Shown piece after piece: positions 26,871-34,857 of a stretch of DNA of 64,000 nt. The DNA is taken from assembly GCF_023702715.1 (NCBI RefSeq), contig NZ_CP098480.1:3658001-3722000 (forward strand), given 5' to 3'. The notes beneath the pieces are model-generated. The model saw nothing but the letters and a program-made list of their open reading frames with translations. It was not told the origin of the DNA and did no database searches. A program made the position numbers and the translations under genes. Position 1 is the first letter of the stretch. Each line of letters begins with the position of its first letter. The DNA is from Acinetobacter sp. C32I (GTDB taxonomy: Bacteria > Pseudomonadota > Gammaproteobacteria > Pseudomonadales > Moraxellaceae).

Positions 26871-28652
26871 TTAAGCTTGATTGGTGAAGTAATCTTCGCT
26901 GAAGTTCATGATCAAGTCAGAACCTGCTTTGATTTTCGCTAAACGTGCATCTAACTCAGGCAAAATACGGTCTACAAAGTATTGTGCTAATGCAATTTTG
27001 TTTTGGTAGAAATCACCAGATTTATCTTTTGCAGCAGCCGCAATTTTTGCAAACATATAGGCGAAGCTGAGTAAGCCTACTGCATGTAAGTAATCAACTG
27101 CAGCTGAGTTCGGGAAGTCAACATTTTCAGCTGCTTGCTCGATAATGAACTGCGTAATTGCTTCAATTTCAGTTGCAGCATCTAAAGTTGCATCTTTAAT
27201 GAAATTCAAGTCTGTGTCTAGATCATTGGCAAAGTCACGGATTTCGGTGATGTATTCAGCAATGAATGCGCCGCCACATTTAATGGTTTTACGACCAATT
27301 AAATCTTGAGACTGAACACCGTTAGTCCCTTCGTAAATTTGAGCAATACGAAGATCACGGATACATTGTTCCATACCCCATTCACGGATATAACCGTGAC
27401 CACCAAATACCATTTGTGCATCTAAGGTTGCTTGGAAGGCCGTATCAGTGAGGTAAGCTTTTGCGATTGGTGTTAACAGCGCAACACGGTTATTCGCTTG
27501 CTTCACAGCTTCTGCATCAGTCGAGAATTTAGTGATGTCTAACTGTTGACCTACATAAACGGCAAATGCACGTGATGCTTCATTATTCGCGCGTACGTTG
27601 AGTAACATACGACGTACATCACCGTGCACTAAAATGCTGTCTGCTGGTTTATTTGGTGATTGAACGCCTGCTGCGCTACGGCCTTGCAAACGGTCAGTCG
27701 CGTATTGCGCTGCATTTTGATAAGCAAATTCAGAAGCCCCCAAACCTTGGATACCCATCGACAAACGTTCGTAGTTCATCATCACGAACATTGCAGCAAG
27801 ACCTTCGTTTTCTTTACCCACGAGGTAGCCTTTGGCACCATCAAAGTTCATCACGCAAGTAGCAGATGCCTTGATCCCCATTTTGTGTTCGATTGAACCA
27901 GGACCAACAGGGTTGCGCTCACCTAAAGAACCATCTTCATTTAACAGGAACTTTGGAACGATGAATAACGAGATACCACGTGAACCCGCAGGAGCATCAG
28001 GGGTTTTTGCAAGTACCAAGTGAATGATGTTTTCCGCTAGGTCGTTATCACCACCGGTGATGAAGATTTTAGTACCGGTAATGTTATACGTACCATCTTC
28101 ATTGCGTTCAGCTTTAGTTTTGATAATACCTAAATCTGTACCTGCATGGGGTTCAGTTAAGCACATTGTGCCTGACCATTCGCCAGAATAGATTTTAGGT
28201 AAATAGGTCTCTTTTTGCTCTTGTGATGCATAGCTGTTTAAAGCCATGCCTGCACCTACAGATAGCAGCGGGTAGAGCATGAATGAAGGGTTGGTCGCGA
28301 ATAACATTTCATCAGACAGTACAGTCAGCATTTTTGGCATTGCCTGACCGCCCCATTCTTCATCAGCACCTAAGCCGATCCAGCCGCCATCAGCGTATTG
28401 ACGGAATGCTTCTTTAAAACCTGCTGGGGTAAAAACTTCACCATTTTCCCAACGTGCGCCTTCTTCATCACCCGTACGGTTTAACGGATGTGTCACGTTT
28501 TGGGCAAACTTCGCCATTTCTTCTAAAATTGCTTCAGCTGTTGCAGCATCTACATGAGCCAGTTTCTCATTAGACTGCCAAAATTGTTCTGCTTTAAATA
28601 CATCATTTAAGATGAATTTCATGTCTGCTAAAGGAGCATTGTAAATTGGCAT
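26871..28652 (-). CDS. Acyl-CoA dehydrogenase, long (~600-residue) type
   Basis: This flavoenzyme introduces the 2,3 double bond in an acyl-CoA. Of its 593 residues, the N-terminal and middle domains include GTMCLTEPHAGTDLG near 168 and the C-terminal domain has MVFGGHGYIREWGMEQ followed by IYEGTNGVQSQDLIGRK, where Glu in YEGT is the expected catalytic base. An extra C-terminal domain of about 130 residues is typical of the DmdC-like subgroup (3-methylthiopropanoyl-CoA dehydrogenase relatives). The true substrate could be a fatty acyl-CoA. It is about 160 bases downstream of a paralogue but separated from it by a terminator. Confidence 0.88.
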   Translation of the reverse strand: MPIYNAPLADMKFILNDVFKAEQFWQSNEKLAHVDAATAEAILEEMAKFAQNVTHPLNRTGDEEGARWENGEVFTPAGFKEAFRQYADGGWIGLGADEEWGGQAMPKMLTVLSDEMLFATNPSFMLYPLLSVGAGMALNSYASQEQKETYLPKIYSGEWSGTMCLTEPHAGTDLGIIKTKAERNEDGTYNITGTKIFITGGDNDLAENIIHLVLAKTPDAPAGSRGISLFIVPKFLLNEDGSLGERNPVGPGSIEHKMGIKASATCVMNFDGAKGYLVGKENEGLAAMFVMMNYERLSMGIQGLGASEFAYQNAAQYATDRLQGRSAAGVQSPNKPADSILVHGDVRRMLLNVRANNEASRAFAVYVGQQLDITKFSTDAEAVKQANNRVALLTPIAKAYLTDTAFQATLDAQMVFGGHGYIREWGMEQCIRDLRIAQIYEGTNGVQSQDLIGRKTIKCGGAFIAEYITEIRDFANDLDTDLNFIKDATLDAATEIEAITQFIIEQAAENVDFPNSAAVDYLHAVGLLSFAYMFAKIAAAAKDKSGDFYQNKIALAQYFVDRILPELDARLAKIKAGSDLIMNFSEDYFTNQA

Positions 28653-28746
28653 AATCGTTCCCTTCTACGCACCGTTTCATGTGCAAAGTGATCAAATAAA
28701 ACGAACAAATAAATTGAATCGTATAAATTTAGCATTGATTAAACAA

Positions 28747-28779
28747 AAAAAGGACGGTCAAAACTGACCAGTCCTTTTT
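28747..28779 (-). terminator. Terminator between the two acyl-CoA dehydrogenase genes
   Basis: GGAC-GGTCA (28752-28760) pairs with TGACC-GTCC (28765-28774, one bulged A), with an A run at 28744-28750 giving the U-tract on the minus strand. It follows the 28815 gene. Confidence 0.82.
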
Positions 28780-28814
28780 CTGTGATGAACGTTGCATCTC
28801 ATTCTAAACTATGT

Positions 28815-30617
28815 TTAGAAAGCGAAGTGTTCCGCATCAAGTTCAAACAATGGCGCAACGCCAGTTGAAAGCACATCTACATGTGAGCGAACACGTGGCA
28901 AGATCTTCTTGAAGTAGAAGCGAGCAGTGGTCACTTTTGCATTGTAGAAGTCAACTTCAGTTGAACCTTCAGCTAATTTCTCTTGAGCAACAAGTGCCAT
29001 ACGTGCCCATAAGTAAGCAAGCGTTACATAACCAGAGAAGTATAAGTAGTCAACCGCAGCTGCACCCACTTCATCTGGGTTTTGCATTGCACGCATGCCA
29101 ATTTGCATGGTGATGTCGCCCCATTCTTTGTTGGCAGCAGCCAATGGCGCAATGAACTCTTGCATCGCCGCATTGTCTTTGTTTGCTTCAACAAATTTAT
29201 GGATGATCTTGGTGAAGTCTTTCAACATTGCACCTTGAGTTTGCAAGACTTTACGACCTAACAAGTCAAGCGCTTGAATCTCAGTGGTACCTTCGTATAA
29301 GCAAGCAATACGTGTATCACGTACGATTTGTTCCATACCGTGTTCAGAAATGAAGCCGTGACCACCAAAGACTTGTACACCGTGCTTCGCAGATTCAGAA
29401 CCTGTTTCAGTTAAGAATGCTTTTGCAATTGGTGTTAACAAAGACAAGATGTTGTCAGCAAACTTACGTTCTTCTTCAGTTTCGCCTTTTTCAACGATAT
29501 CTGCATATTGAGCCAATAAGTAAACCAATGCACGACCGCCTTCAGCAAATGATTTTTGCGTTAAAAGCATGTTACGAACAGCTGGGTGAACAATAATTGG
29601 ATCAGCTTCTTTTTCAGGTGCTTTAGGACCTGAAAGAGAACGCATTGCCAAACGATCTTTCGCATACGCTAAAGCGCCTTGGAAAGAAGATTCAGATGCA
29701 GATAAACCTTGAACCGCTGTACCGATACGTGCTGTGTTCATGAAGGTGAACATGCAGTTTAAGCCACGGTTTTCAGGTCCGATCAAGTAACCTTTTGCTT
29801 GGTCAAAGTTAATGACACAGGTTGCATTACCATGGATACCCATTTTGTGTTCGATTGAACCACAACGTACTGCATTACGCTCGCCAACTGAACCATCAGC
29901 ATTGACGTGGAATTTAGGTACGATGAACAAAGAGATCCCTTTAGTGCCTTTTGGCGCACCTGGTAAACGCGCAAGTACGATATGGATGATGTTCTCAGCC
30001 ATGTCATGTTCACCAGCAGAGATAAAGATTTTCTCGCCAGAGATTGCGTAACTACCGTCAGCATTTGGTTCTGCTTTAGAACGGATGATACCTAAGTCAG
30101 AACCTGCATGAGATTCAGTTAAGCACATGGTCCCTGTCCAAACACCTGAAACAAGGTTTGGCAAGTAAGTGTTCTTTTGCTCATCAGAACCGTGATGTTC
30201 TAAAGTACGAACCGCACCGTGAGAAAGACCAGGGTACATGCCCCATGACCAGTTTGCAGTACCCACCATTTCAGAGATAGAGATCCCTAAAGAGTTTGGT
30301 AATGCTTGACCGCCAAATTCTTCATCAGCAGAAAGAGATGGGAAGCCAAGTTCGATATATTTTTGATACGCTTCTTTAAAGCCTGTAGGTGTTGTTACAA
30401 CGCCGTCATTCCAAGTACAACCTTCACGGTCGCCGACTTGGTTTAAAGGAGAAAGTTCATTTTCGCAGAAATCAGCCGCTGCTTCTAAATATTGATCAAC
30501 CAATTCACGGCTTACAGTGTCTTGAAATGCAGGAAGTTTCGCGTAATGTGCTTCAGCATTTAATAATTCGTGTAATACGAACTGCATATCACGTAAGGGT
30601 GCTTTGTATTGTGGCAT
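28815..30617 (-). CDS. Acyl-CoA dehydrogenase, long (~600-residue) type, paralogue
   Basis: The 600-residue protein is a clear paralogue of the next gene: both start MPxYxAPLxDMxF, and share GTMCLTE(S/P)HAG, EHKMGI(H/K), GGHGF and a YEGT catalytic-base motif (LYEGTTEIQALDLLGRK). The DmdC-like C-terminal extension is present. A 13-base palindrome lies 17 bases before its start and may be an operator for fatty-acid-responsive control. Substrate chain length cannot be read from sequence. Confidence 0.88.
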   Translation of the reverse strand: MPQYKAPLRDMQFVLHELLNAEAHYAKLPAFQDTVSRELVDQYLEAAADFCENELSPLNQVGDREGCTWNDGVVTTPTGFKEAYQKYIELGFPSLSADEEFGGQALPNSLGISISEMVGTANWSWGMYPGLSHGAVRTLEHHGSDEQKNTYLPNLVSGVWTGTMCLTESHAGSDLGIIRSKAEPNADGSYAISGEKIFISAGEHDMAENIIHIVLARLPGAPKGTKGISLFIVPKFHVNADGSVGERNAVRCGSIEHKMGIHGNATCVINFDQAKGYLIGPENRGLNCMFTFMNTARIGTAVQGLSASESSFQGALAYAKDRLAMRSLSGPKAPEKEADPIIVHPAVRNMLLTQKSFAEGGRALVYLLAQYADIVEKGETEEERKFADNILSLLTPIAKAFLTETGSESAKHGVQVFGGHGFISEHGMEQIVRDTRIACLYEGTTEIQALDLLGRKVLQTQGAMLKDFTKIIHKFVEANKDNAAMQEFIAPLAAANKEWGDITMQIGMRAMQNPDEVGAAAVDYLYFSGYVTLAYLWARMALVAQEKLAEGSTEVDFYNAKVTTARFYFKKILPRVRSHVDVLSTGVAPLFELDAEHFAF

Positions 30618-30633
30618 AGCGGGTTCCTCAATA

Positions 30634-30646
30634 CTGGTTAAACCAG
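30634..30646. promoter_or_regulatory. Operator-like palindrome before acyl-CoA dehydrogenase gene
   Basis: CTGGTTAAACCAG is a perfect palindrome around a central A, 17 bases upstream of the start codon at 30617. It resembles the centre of the E. coli FadR site (CTGGTC-n-GACCAG) but differs at the inner bases. The regulator is unknown. Confidence 0.5.
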
Positions 30647-30885
30647 AGTTATAATCTTAGTCAATGTTTGATGTGCCCAAGAGCACCATTTGGTAGCGCT
30701 AATCGTGCAACAAGTTATAGTTCGGTACAAGCTTTTGCAGGTCATTTCTTAGTGACTGTGAAGTCAAAGTTTATGGTTCAACCTGTTTAAGCGTTTAGAT
30801 TGTAGGTGCTTTTTGGGCTTTTGAGTGAAACTGCAGCGGCAAAATCGTAAGCAGCTGTGTACTTAAAAATGAATATGTTTTGGCC

Positions 30886-30913
30886 ATAAAAAAAGGCGCT
30901 TGAAAAGCGCCGA
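30886..30913 (-). terminator. Terminator of the Spy-like lipoprotein gene
   Basis: GGCGCTT (30895-30901) pairs with AAGCGCC (30905-30911), with a seven-base A run on the plus strand that gives a U-tract on the minus strand. Confidence 0.88.
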
Positions 30914-30928
30914 TGAGGAACAGAGGGA

Positions 30929-31303
30929 TTAAGTGGTTGCGTTGGTTTGGCGTTTGAACTGTGACTTATCTGGGGTAAAACGAACCTCACAGGTGCCTTC
31001 AATTACACGCTTATTCCATTGAACATTCACACGTTCTCCGATACGCTTTCCTTGGCAGGCTTGCTCAATCTGGGCACGTTGTGCTTGATGTTCCTGACGC
31101 ATTTGTTCGCGTTGCTCTAAACGTTGTTCACGTTTGGCTTGCCATTCAGCACGTTGTTCTGGTGTAAGTGGTGCACGTTGCATATTATGGCGGTGATGGT
31201 CACGATCCATTGACTGTTCCGCTGGGGTGGTTGACTGACAGGCAGCCAAACCTAAAACAGAACCGAGTAGGGTGGTCATCAATACGATTTTTGTCTTGTT
31301 CAT
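30929..31303 (-). CDS. Small Spy/CpxP-like lipoprotein
   Basis: From ATG 31303 the protein has 124 residues, with a lipoprotein signal ending in the lipobox LAAC. A Gln, Arg and Glu-rich amphipathic helix follows, containing LTPEQRAEWQAKREQRLEQ, close to the LTxxQ pattern of the periplasmic chaperones Spy and CpxP. The C-terminal third has two cysteines (ACQGKR and EGTCEV) that could form a disulphide. It is divergent from baeS with a gap of about 130 bases; in E. coli BaeSR controls spy, so control by this pair is plausible. Confidence 0.65.
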   Translation of the reverse strand: MNKTKIVLMTTLLGSVLGLAACQSTTPAEQSMDRDHHRHNMQRAPLTPEQRAEWQAKREQRLEQREQMRQEHQAQRAQIEQACQGKRIGERVNVQWNKRVIEGTCEVRFTPDKSQFKRQTNATT

Positions 31304-31434
31304 TGTTTTATCCAGCATGATCAGTTGTGATTCGATGGTTAAAGATTAGATAATAAAGATGAAGAAACAATGGAGAGTTTTTTTCGACCATGTTGGTTAC
31401 AATCCACAAATAGAACACTATTGAGAATCTGCTT

Positions 31435-33108
31435 TTGAATGTTCGCCGCGTGCCCTTAGCCCTACGCCTGTTTTTAACGGTATTACTGACCACCTTGTTG
31501 ATCGCAACGATTAGCTTGGGGATTTTGCATTGGACTATGCAAAAGAACTTTGCACGTTATGTGGCCGATGTGGAAATGCAGAAGCTAGACCGTTTGATTG
31601 CCAATTTAGGCAACGTCTATACGGTTTATCATGACTGGGGCAATGCAATTCAGGCACAGATTCTGCAAATTGAAGGCACAGCAGCACCCGATGACTATGA
31701 TCGCCTGTCTCAGTGGTGGTTGCGCCGTCAATATGATATTGCCCTACAACAACGTTATTTTAATGACCATACCTTACTCAGCCTGTCTCCAACGCTGGCG
31801 CAAAATAATGTCGAGATCAAAAACCGCCAGATCTTTAATGATGAAGAATTAAAAATTCTCAAACAGAATTTACCTTCGGAATATCAACCTTTTGAAGGCT
31901 TGCGCTTTCCTTTAAGTCCGCGTCAATTTCGTTTAAAGACGGATAGCAAAGAAGACAAACAAGACAGTAAACTCAATGCTGCACCTGCTGAGCAGGGCAA
32001 AAAGCGCTTTGTCTCGATTCCTGATCGTTTAGGTTTGAGCTCACGGCTGTCTTTATACGATGAGAATCAGCAGTTTATTGTGGGTGAACCTGCAACGGAC
32101 CAAATTTCGTTCCGCCCCATTGTTGTTGACGAGAAGGTGGTGGGTTACCTCGGATTAAAGCCAGTACTGGATCAAGATGATGCCTCCAGTATCAATTTCT
32201 TTAGTAATCAAAAACGATATTTGCTGTTGGTCTATGCTTTAACGGTACTTTCAAGTTTGGTTGCAGCATTGTTGATGGCCACTTATTTTAAAAAACCGAT
32301 TCAACGTTTATTAAAAGCAACTTTAGAACTGACCGATGGCAATTATCAACATCAAGTCGTGATTAAAAGAAATGATGAACTCGGTGATTTATCCAATCAA
32401 CTGAACCATTTGGCTGACATTTTACATCAGCATGAAGAATCTCGCCGTCAATGGGTGTCTGATACCTCACATGAACTGAAAACACCTTTGGCGGTATTGC
32501 AGGCACAGATCGAAGCGATGCAGGACGGGATTCGTAAGGCGACGCCTGAACACCTGAATGCCATGATGCGTCAGGTCAGTACCTTGAAGAAGTTAACCCA
32601 AGACTTGGCAGATTTGGCGCAGGCTGATGCACAACAGTTGAAATGCTATTTTGCTGAGGTTAATCCGTGGGATGTGGTACTGCAAGAAGTTGATAATTTT
32701 AGATCGACGTTTGAACAAAACCAGCTTGAAGTGACATTGTCCGGAGCAGGGGCAATCCTATCTTTAGATCGGGATCGTTTTAAACAGATTATCGTCAATC
32801 TGTTAGGGAACTGTGTTCGTTACACCGAACTAGGTGGAAAAATACAGATTCACACTCAACAAGATGAACAACAATGGATAATGTATGTAGATGATAGTCC
32901 ATTGGGTGTAAATGATGAACAACTGGCACGTTTAGGTGAGCGCTTCTATCGTGTCGATGATTCACGTACACGCAGTACAGGCGGTACAGGTCTAGGTTTG
33001 GCCTTGTCGTGTAAGTTGGCACAAGCTTTAGGTGGTTCATTGACTTTCGATCATTCACCATTAGGTGGATTACGTTGTGTCCTGACTTTCCCAAAATCAA
33101 TTCAATAA
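31435..33108 (+). CDS. baeS: BaeS-like sensor histidine kinase
   Basis: The 557-residue inner-membrane kinase has a transmembrane helix at about residues 10-30, a periplasmic domain of about 230 residues, a second helix near 265-285, a HAMP linker, the phospho-acceptor helix with H in SDTSHELKTPL near 345, and ATP-binding N and G boxes (NLLGNCVRYT, TGGTGLGLALS). In Acinetobacter BaeSR responds to envelope stress and affects AdeABC and related efflux pumps. The only workable start is TTG 31435 (or GTG 31450); no upstream ATG is in frame. The ribosome site is weak. Confidence 0.87.
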   Translation: MNVRRVPLALRLFLTVLLTTLLIATISLGILHWTMQKNFARYVADVEMQKLDRLIANLGNVYTVYHDWGNAIQAQILQIEGTAAPDDYDRLSQWWLRRQYDIALQQRYFNDHTLLSLSPTLAQNNVEIKNRQIFNDEELKILKQNLPSEYQPFEGLRFPLSPRQFRLKTDSKEDKQDSKLNAAPAEQGKKRFVSIPDRLGLSSRLSLYDENQQFIVGEPATDQISFRPIVVDEKVVGYLGLKPVLDQDDASSINFFSNQKRYLLLVYALTVLSSLVAALLMATYFKKPIQRLLKATLELTDGNYQHQVVIKRNDELGDLSNQLNHLADILHQHEESRRQWVSDTSHELKTPLAVLQAQIEAMQDGIRKATPEHLNAMMRQVSTLKKLTQDLADLAQADAQQLKCYFAEVNPWDVVLQEVDNFRSTFEQNQLEVTLSGAGAILSLDRDRFKQIIVNLLGNCVRYTELGGKIQIHTQQDEQQWIMYVDDSPLGVNDEQLARLGERFYRVDDSRTRSTGGTGLGLALSCKLAQALGGSLTFDHSPLGGLRCVLTFPKSIQ

Positions 33109-33153
33109 TTTTTAGATCCTCTTATGTTGAGGATAATGGATAGGATGAAAACC

Positions 33154-33840
33154 ATGAAACATATTATGTTGGTTGAAGATGAGGTCGAACTTGCACAGTT
33201 GGTTCGTGATTATTTAGAAGCTGCTGGTTTTGAAGTCAGTATGTTTCATGATGGTCAGGATGCTTATACCCAGTTTCAGCAACGTAAACCGAGCTTGATG
33301 ATTTTGGACTTGATGGTGCCACGCATGGATGGCTTGACCATTTGCCGCAAGGTTCGTGAACAGTCTGATCTACCGATTATTATGGTTACCGCACGTACTG
33401 AGGAAATTGACCGGGTTTTAGGTTTGAATATGGGAGCAGATGACTATATCTGTAAGCCATTCAGTCCAAAAGAATTGGTTGCACGTGTACAAGCGGTATT
33501 GCGTCGTTTAGAGCGTAAAGCAGAACCTGAGCAAAACGATTTATTCCGTATTGATAAAGCACAGCAACGCATTTGGTATCAACAAAAGGCTTTGACCTTG
33601 ACCCCAACAGAGTTCCGTTTATTGGAGTTATTCTTGGAGCACTTAGGTCAGGTTTACTCTCGTGCACAGCTACTCGATCATATTAACCCAGATAGTTTTG
33701 ATGTAGCCGATCGCGTAATCGACAGCCATATTAAAAACCTACGCCGTAAGATTTCAGAGGCAGCCGATACTGGTAATCGTCATGAATGGATTCAGGCGGT
33801 GTATGGAGTGGGTTATCGCTTTGAATATCCAGATGAATAA
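33154..33840 (+). CDS. baeR: BaeR-like response regulator (OmpR type)
   Basis: A receiver domain (VEDE, phosphorylated Asp in LMILDLMVPRMDG near residue 50, and K in ICKPFSP) is joined to an OmpR/PhoB winged helix (LTPTEFRLLELFLE through GVGYRFE). ATG 33154 gives 228 residues and is preceded by AGGA with an eight-base spacing; ATGs at 33124, 33136 and 33145 are upstream alternatives. It is 45 bases after baeS and surely co-transcribed with it. Confidence 0.9.
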   Translation: MKHIMLVEDEVELAQLVRDYLEAAGFEVSMFHDGQDAYTQFQQRKPSLMILDLMVPRMDGLTICRKVREQSDLPIIMVTARTEEIDRVLGLNMGADDYICKPFSPKELVARVQAVLRRLERKAEPEQNDLFRIDKAQQRIWYQQKALTLTPTEFRLLELFLEHLGQVYSRAQLLDHINPDSFDVADRVIDSHIKNLRRKISEAADTGNRHEWIQAVYGVGYRFEYPDE

Positions 33841-33859
33841 ATAATTTTTCATTCATATC

Positions 33860-33930
33860 TGCGCTATGTTAGATCTAACTCATCTCTAAGGAAGTATGGA
33901 TGAGTTTCCTTAAATAGCGCATTGTTTTTG
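33860..33930 (+). other. Interleaved inverted repeats downstream of baeR (possible structured 3' RNA or terminator)
   Basis: An outer stem TGCGCTAT (33860-33867) with ATAGCGCA (33914-33921) encloses two inner stems that cross one another: AACTCATC (33877-33884) with GATGAGTT (33899-33906), and TAAGGAA (33887-33893) with TTCCTTA (33906-33912). TTGTTTTTG follows the outer stem. The arrangement could be a terminator with alternative folds or a pseudoknot. Confidence 0.5.
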
Positions 33931-34003
33931 TTTACATTGAGCGTCTGAAATAAGATGGGTCTTGATGGATAATAAGGGATGAGGAACTACAAAAAGTTTT
34001 ATC

Positions 34004-34044
34004 CTGTGGATAACCACAGCGTTATCCACAGAAAATGTGGATAG
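34004..34044. repeat. Cluster of three DnaA-box-like 9-mers
   Basis: TGTGGATAA (34005-34013, minus orientation), TTATCCACA (34022-34030, plus) and TGTGGATAG (34036-34044, minus, one mismatch to the consensus). The first two form a perfect 10-bp inverted repeat CTGTGGATAA/TTATCCACAG. No dnaA gene is present in this window. Confidence 0.6.
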
Positions 34045-34263
34045 TTTCGCAAAGCTTTTGTCGAAATTATCTGCTTTTCTTGTGAATACTTAGCAATCCG
34101 CTTTTTATAAGCAAAGGAATTTTACATTACTTTACAATTGCTTGTGATGTGTTGTGACGGTGAACTGTGACTAATTTCAGATGATAAACTTATCCTCTGC
34201 ATAAGCCTTGTGCAGTTTGATCATTGCCTTTATCCGCAAAAGTTGTCCTGAATACGAGTCCCT

Positions 34264-34845
34264 TTATGGATGAATGATGATAGGGGTGTGATCCTTGACC
34301 AATTGCCATATTTCATCCATATCTGAGTTGGTCACCGCAATACAGCCCAGCGTCCAGTCTTTACGTGGCATATAAGTTGTACTTGTAGGAACAGATGTGG
34401 CTCGTGTTGGCACAGTGCCATGAATCATCACATCGCCACCCGCAGATCGATTATGCTGTTGGGCATAGGTGCGATCGACTTTATTCGGATAGGAGATATG
34501 CAAAGACTTATAGTAAGCGCTTTGAGGATTACGCCAATCGATAGAATAAGTCCCTTCAGGTGTTTTGCCATCGCCTTCAAACTGTTTGTGTCCGATCGGA
34601 TCAAAGCCTAAACGCATGGGATAGCTGCGAATGACTTCCTGTTGATGTTTCAATTGCAAAATGCGCTGGCTTTTAAACACTTCAATTGACGTCACGGGTT
34701 TGTTTTGTTGAAGCTGTTGTATTTCATGGGCTGAAAGAGGCAGATGTGCCGATCCCATTGTTGGGATGAACTTGCCATACTTGAAATAAGCTAGTCCCAA
34801 TAACAGGATTAAAATCGCAGATCCGATCATCAGCCCAATTTTCAT
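34264..34845 (-). CDS. L,D-transpeptidase (YkuD family)
   Basis: The 193-residue protein has an N-terminal membrane anchor (IGSAILILLLGLAYF) and a YkuD catalytic site: VMIHGTVP near 145 and DWTLGCIAVTN near 170, with C as nucleophile. Enzymes of this family form 3-3 cross-links in peptidoglycan or attach lipoproteins, and resist most beta-lactams. The C-terminus is short, without a LysM domain. It is 12 bases downstream of selO and probably in one transcript with it. Confidence 0.86.
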   Translation of the reverse strand: MKIGLMIGSAILILLLGLAYFKYGKFIPTMGSAHLPLSAHEIQQLQQNKPVTSIEVFKSQRILQLKHQQEVIRSYPMRLGFDPIGHKQFEGDGKTPEGTYSIDWRNPQSAYYKSLHISYPNKVDRTYAQQHNRSAGGDVMIHGTVPTRATSVPTSTTYMPRKDWTLGCIAVTNSDMDEIWQLVKDHTPIIIHP

Positions 34846-34857
34846 AGATTTCTTCTG

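Larger units (their letters stand above)
30618..30928. other. Intergenic region with operator-like palindrome
   Basis: These 311 bases separate the acyl-CoA dehydrogenase start from the end of the small lipoprotein gene. The palindrome CTGGTTAAACCAG is at 30634-30646 and a terminator at 30886. The rest holds nothing I can assign. Confidence 0.5.
33841..34263. other. Intergenic region between converging genes, with DnaA-box-like sites and inverted repeats
   Basis: No open reading frame of note lies in these 423 bases. Two features are described separately: interleaved inverted repeats at 33860-33930 and three DnaA-box-like 9-mers at 34005-34044. The part from 34050 to 34260 is AT-rich, with TTTACATTACTTTACAATT near 34121, and has no assigned role. 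Confidence 0.6.

Noticed and set aside
33961..34263. Replication origin (oriC) at the DnaA-box cluster
   Set aside because: There is no dnaA, dnaN, rpmH or gidA gene in the window, and only three boxes are seen. I keep the cluster as a finding only.
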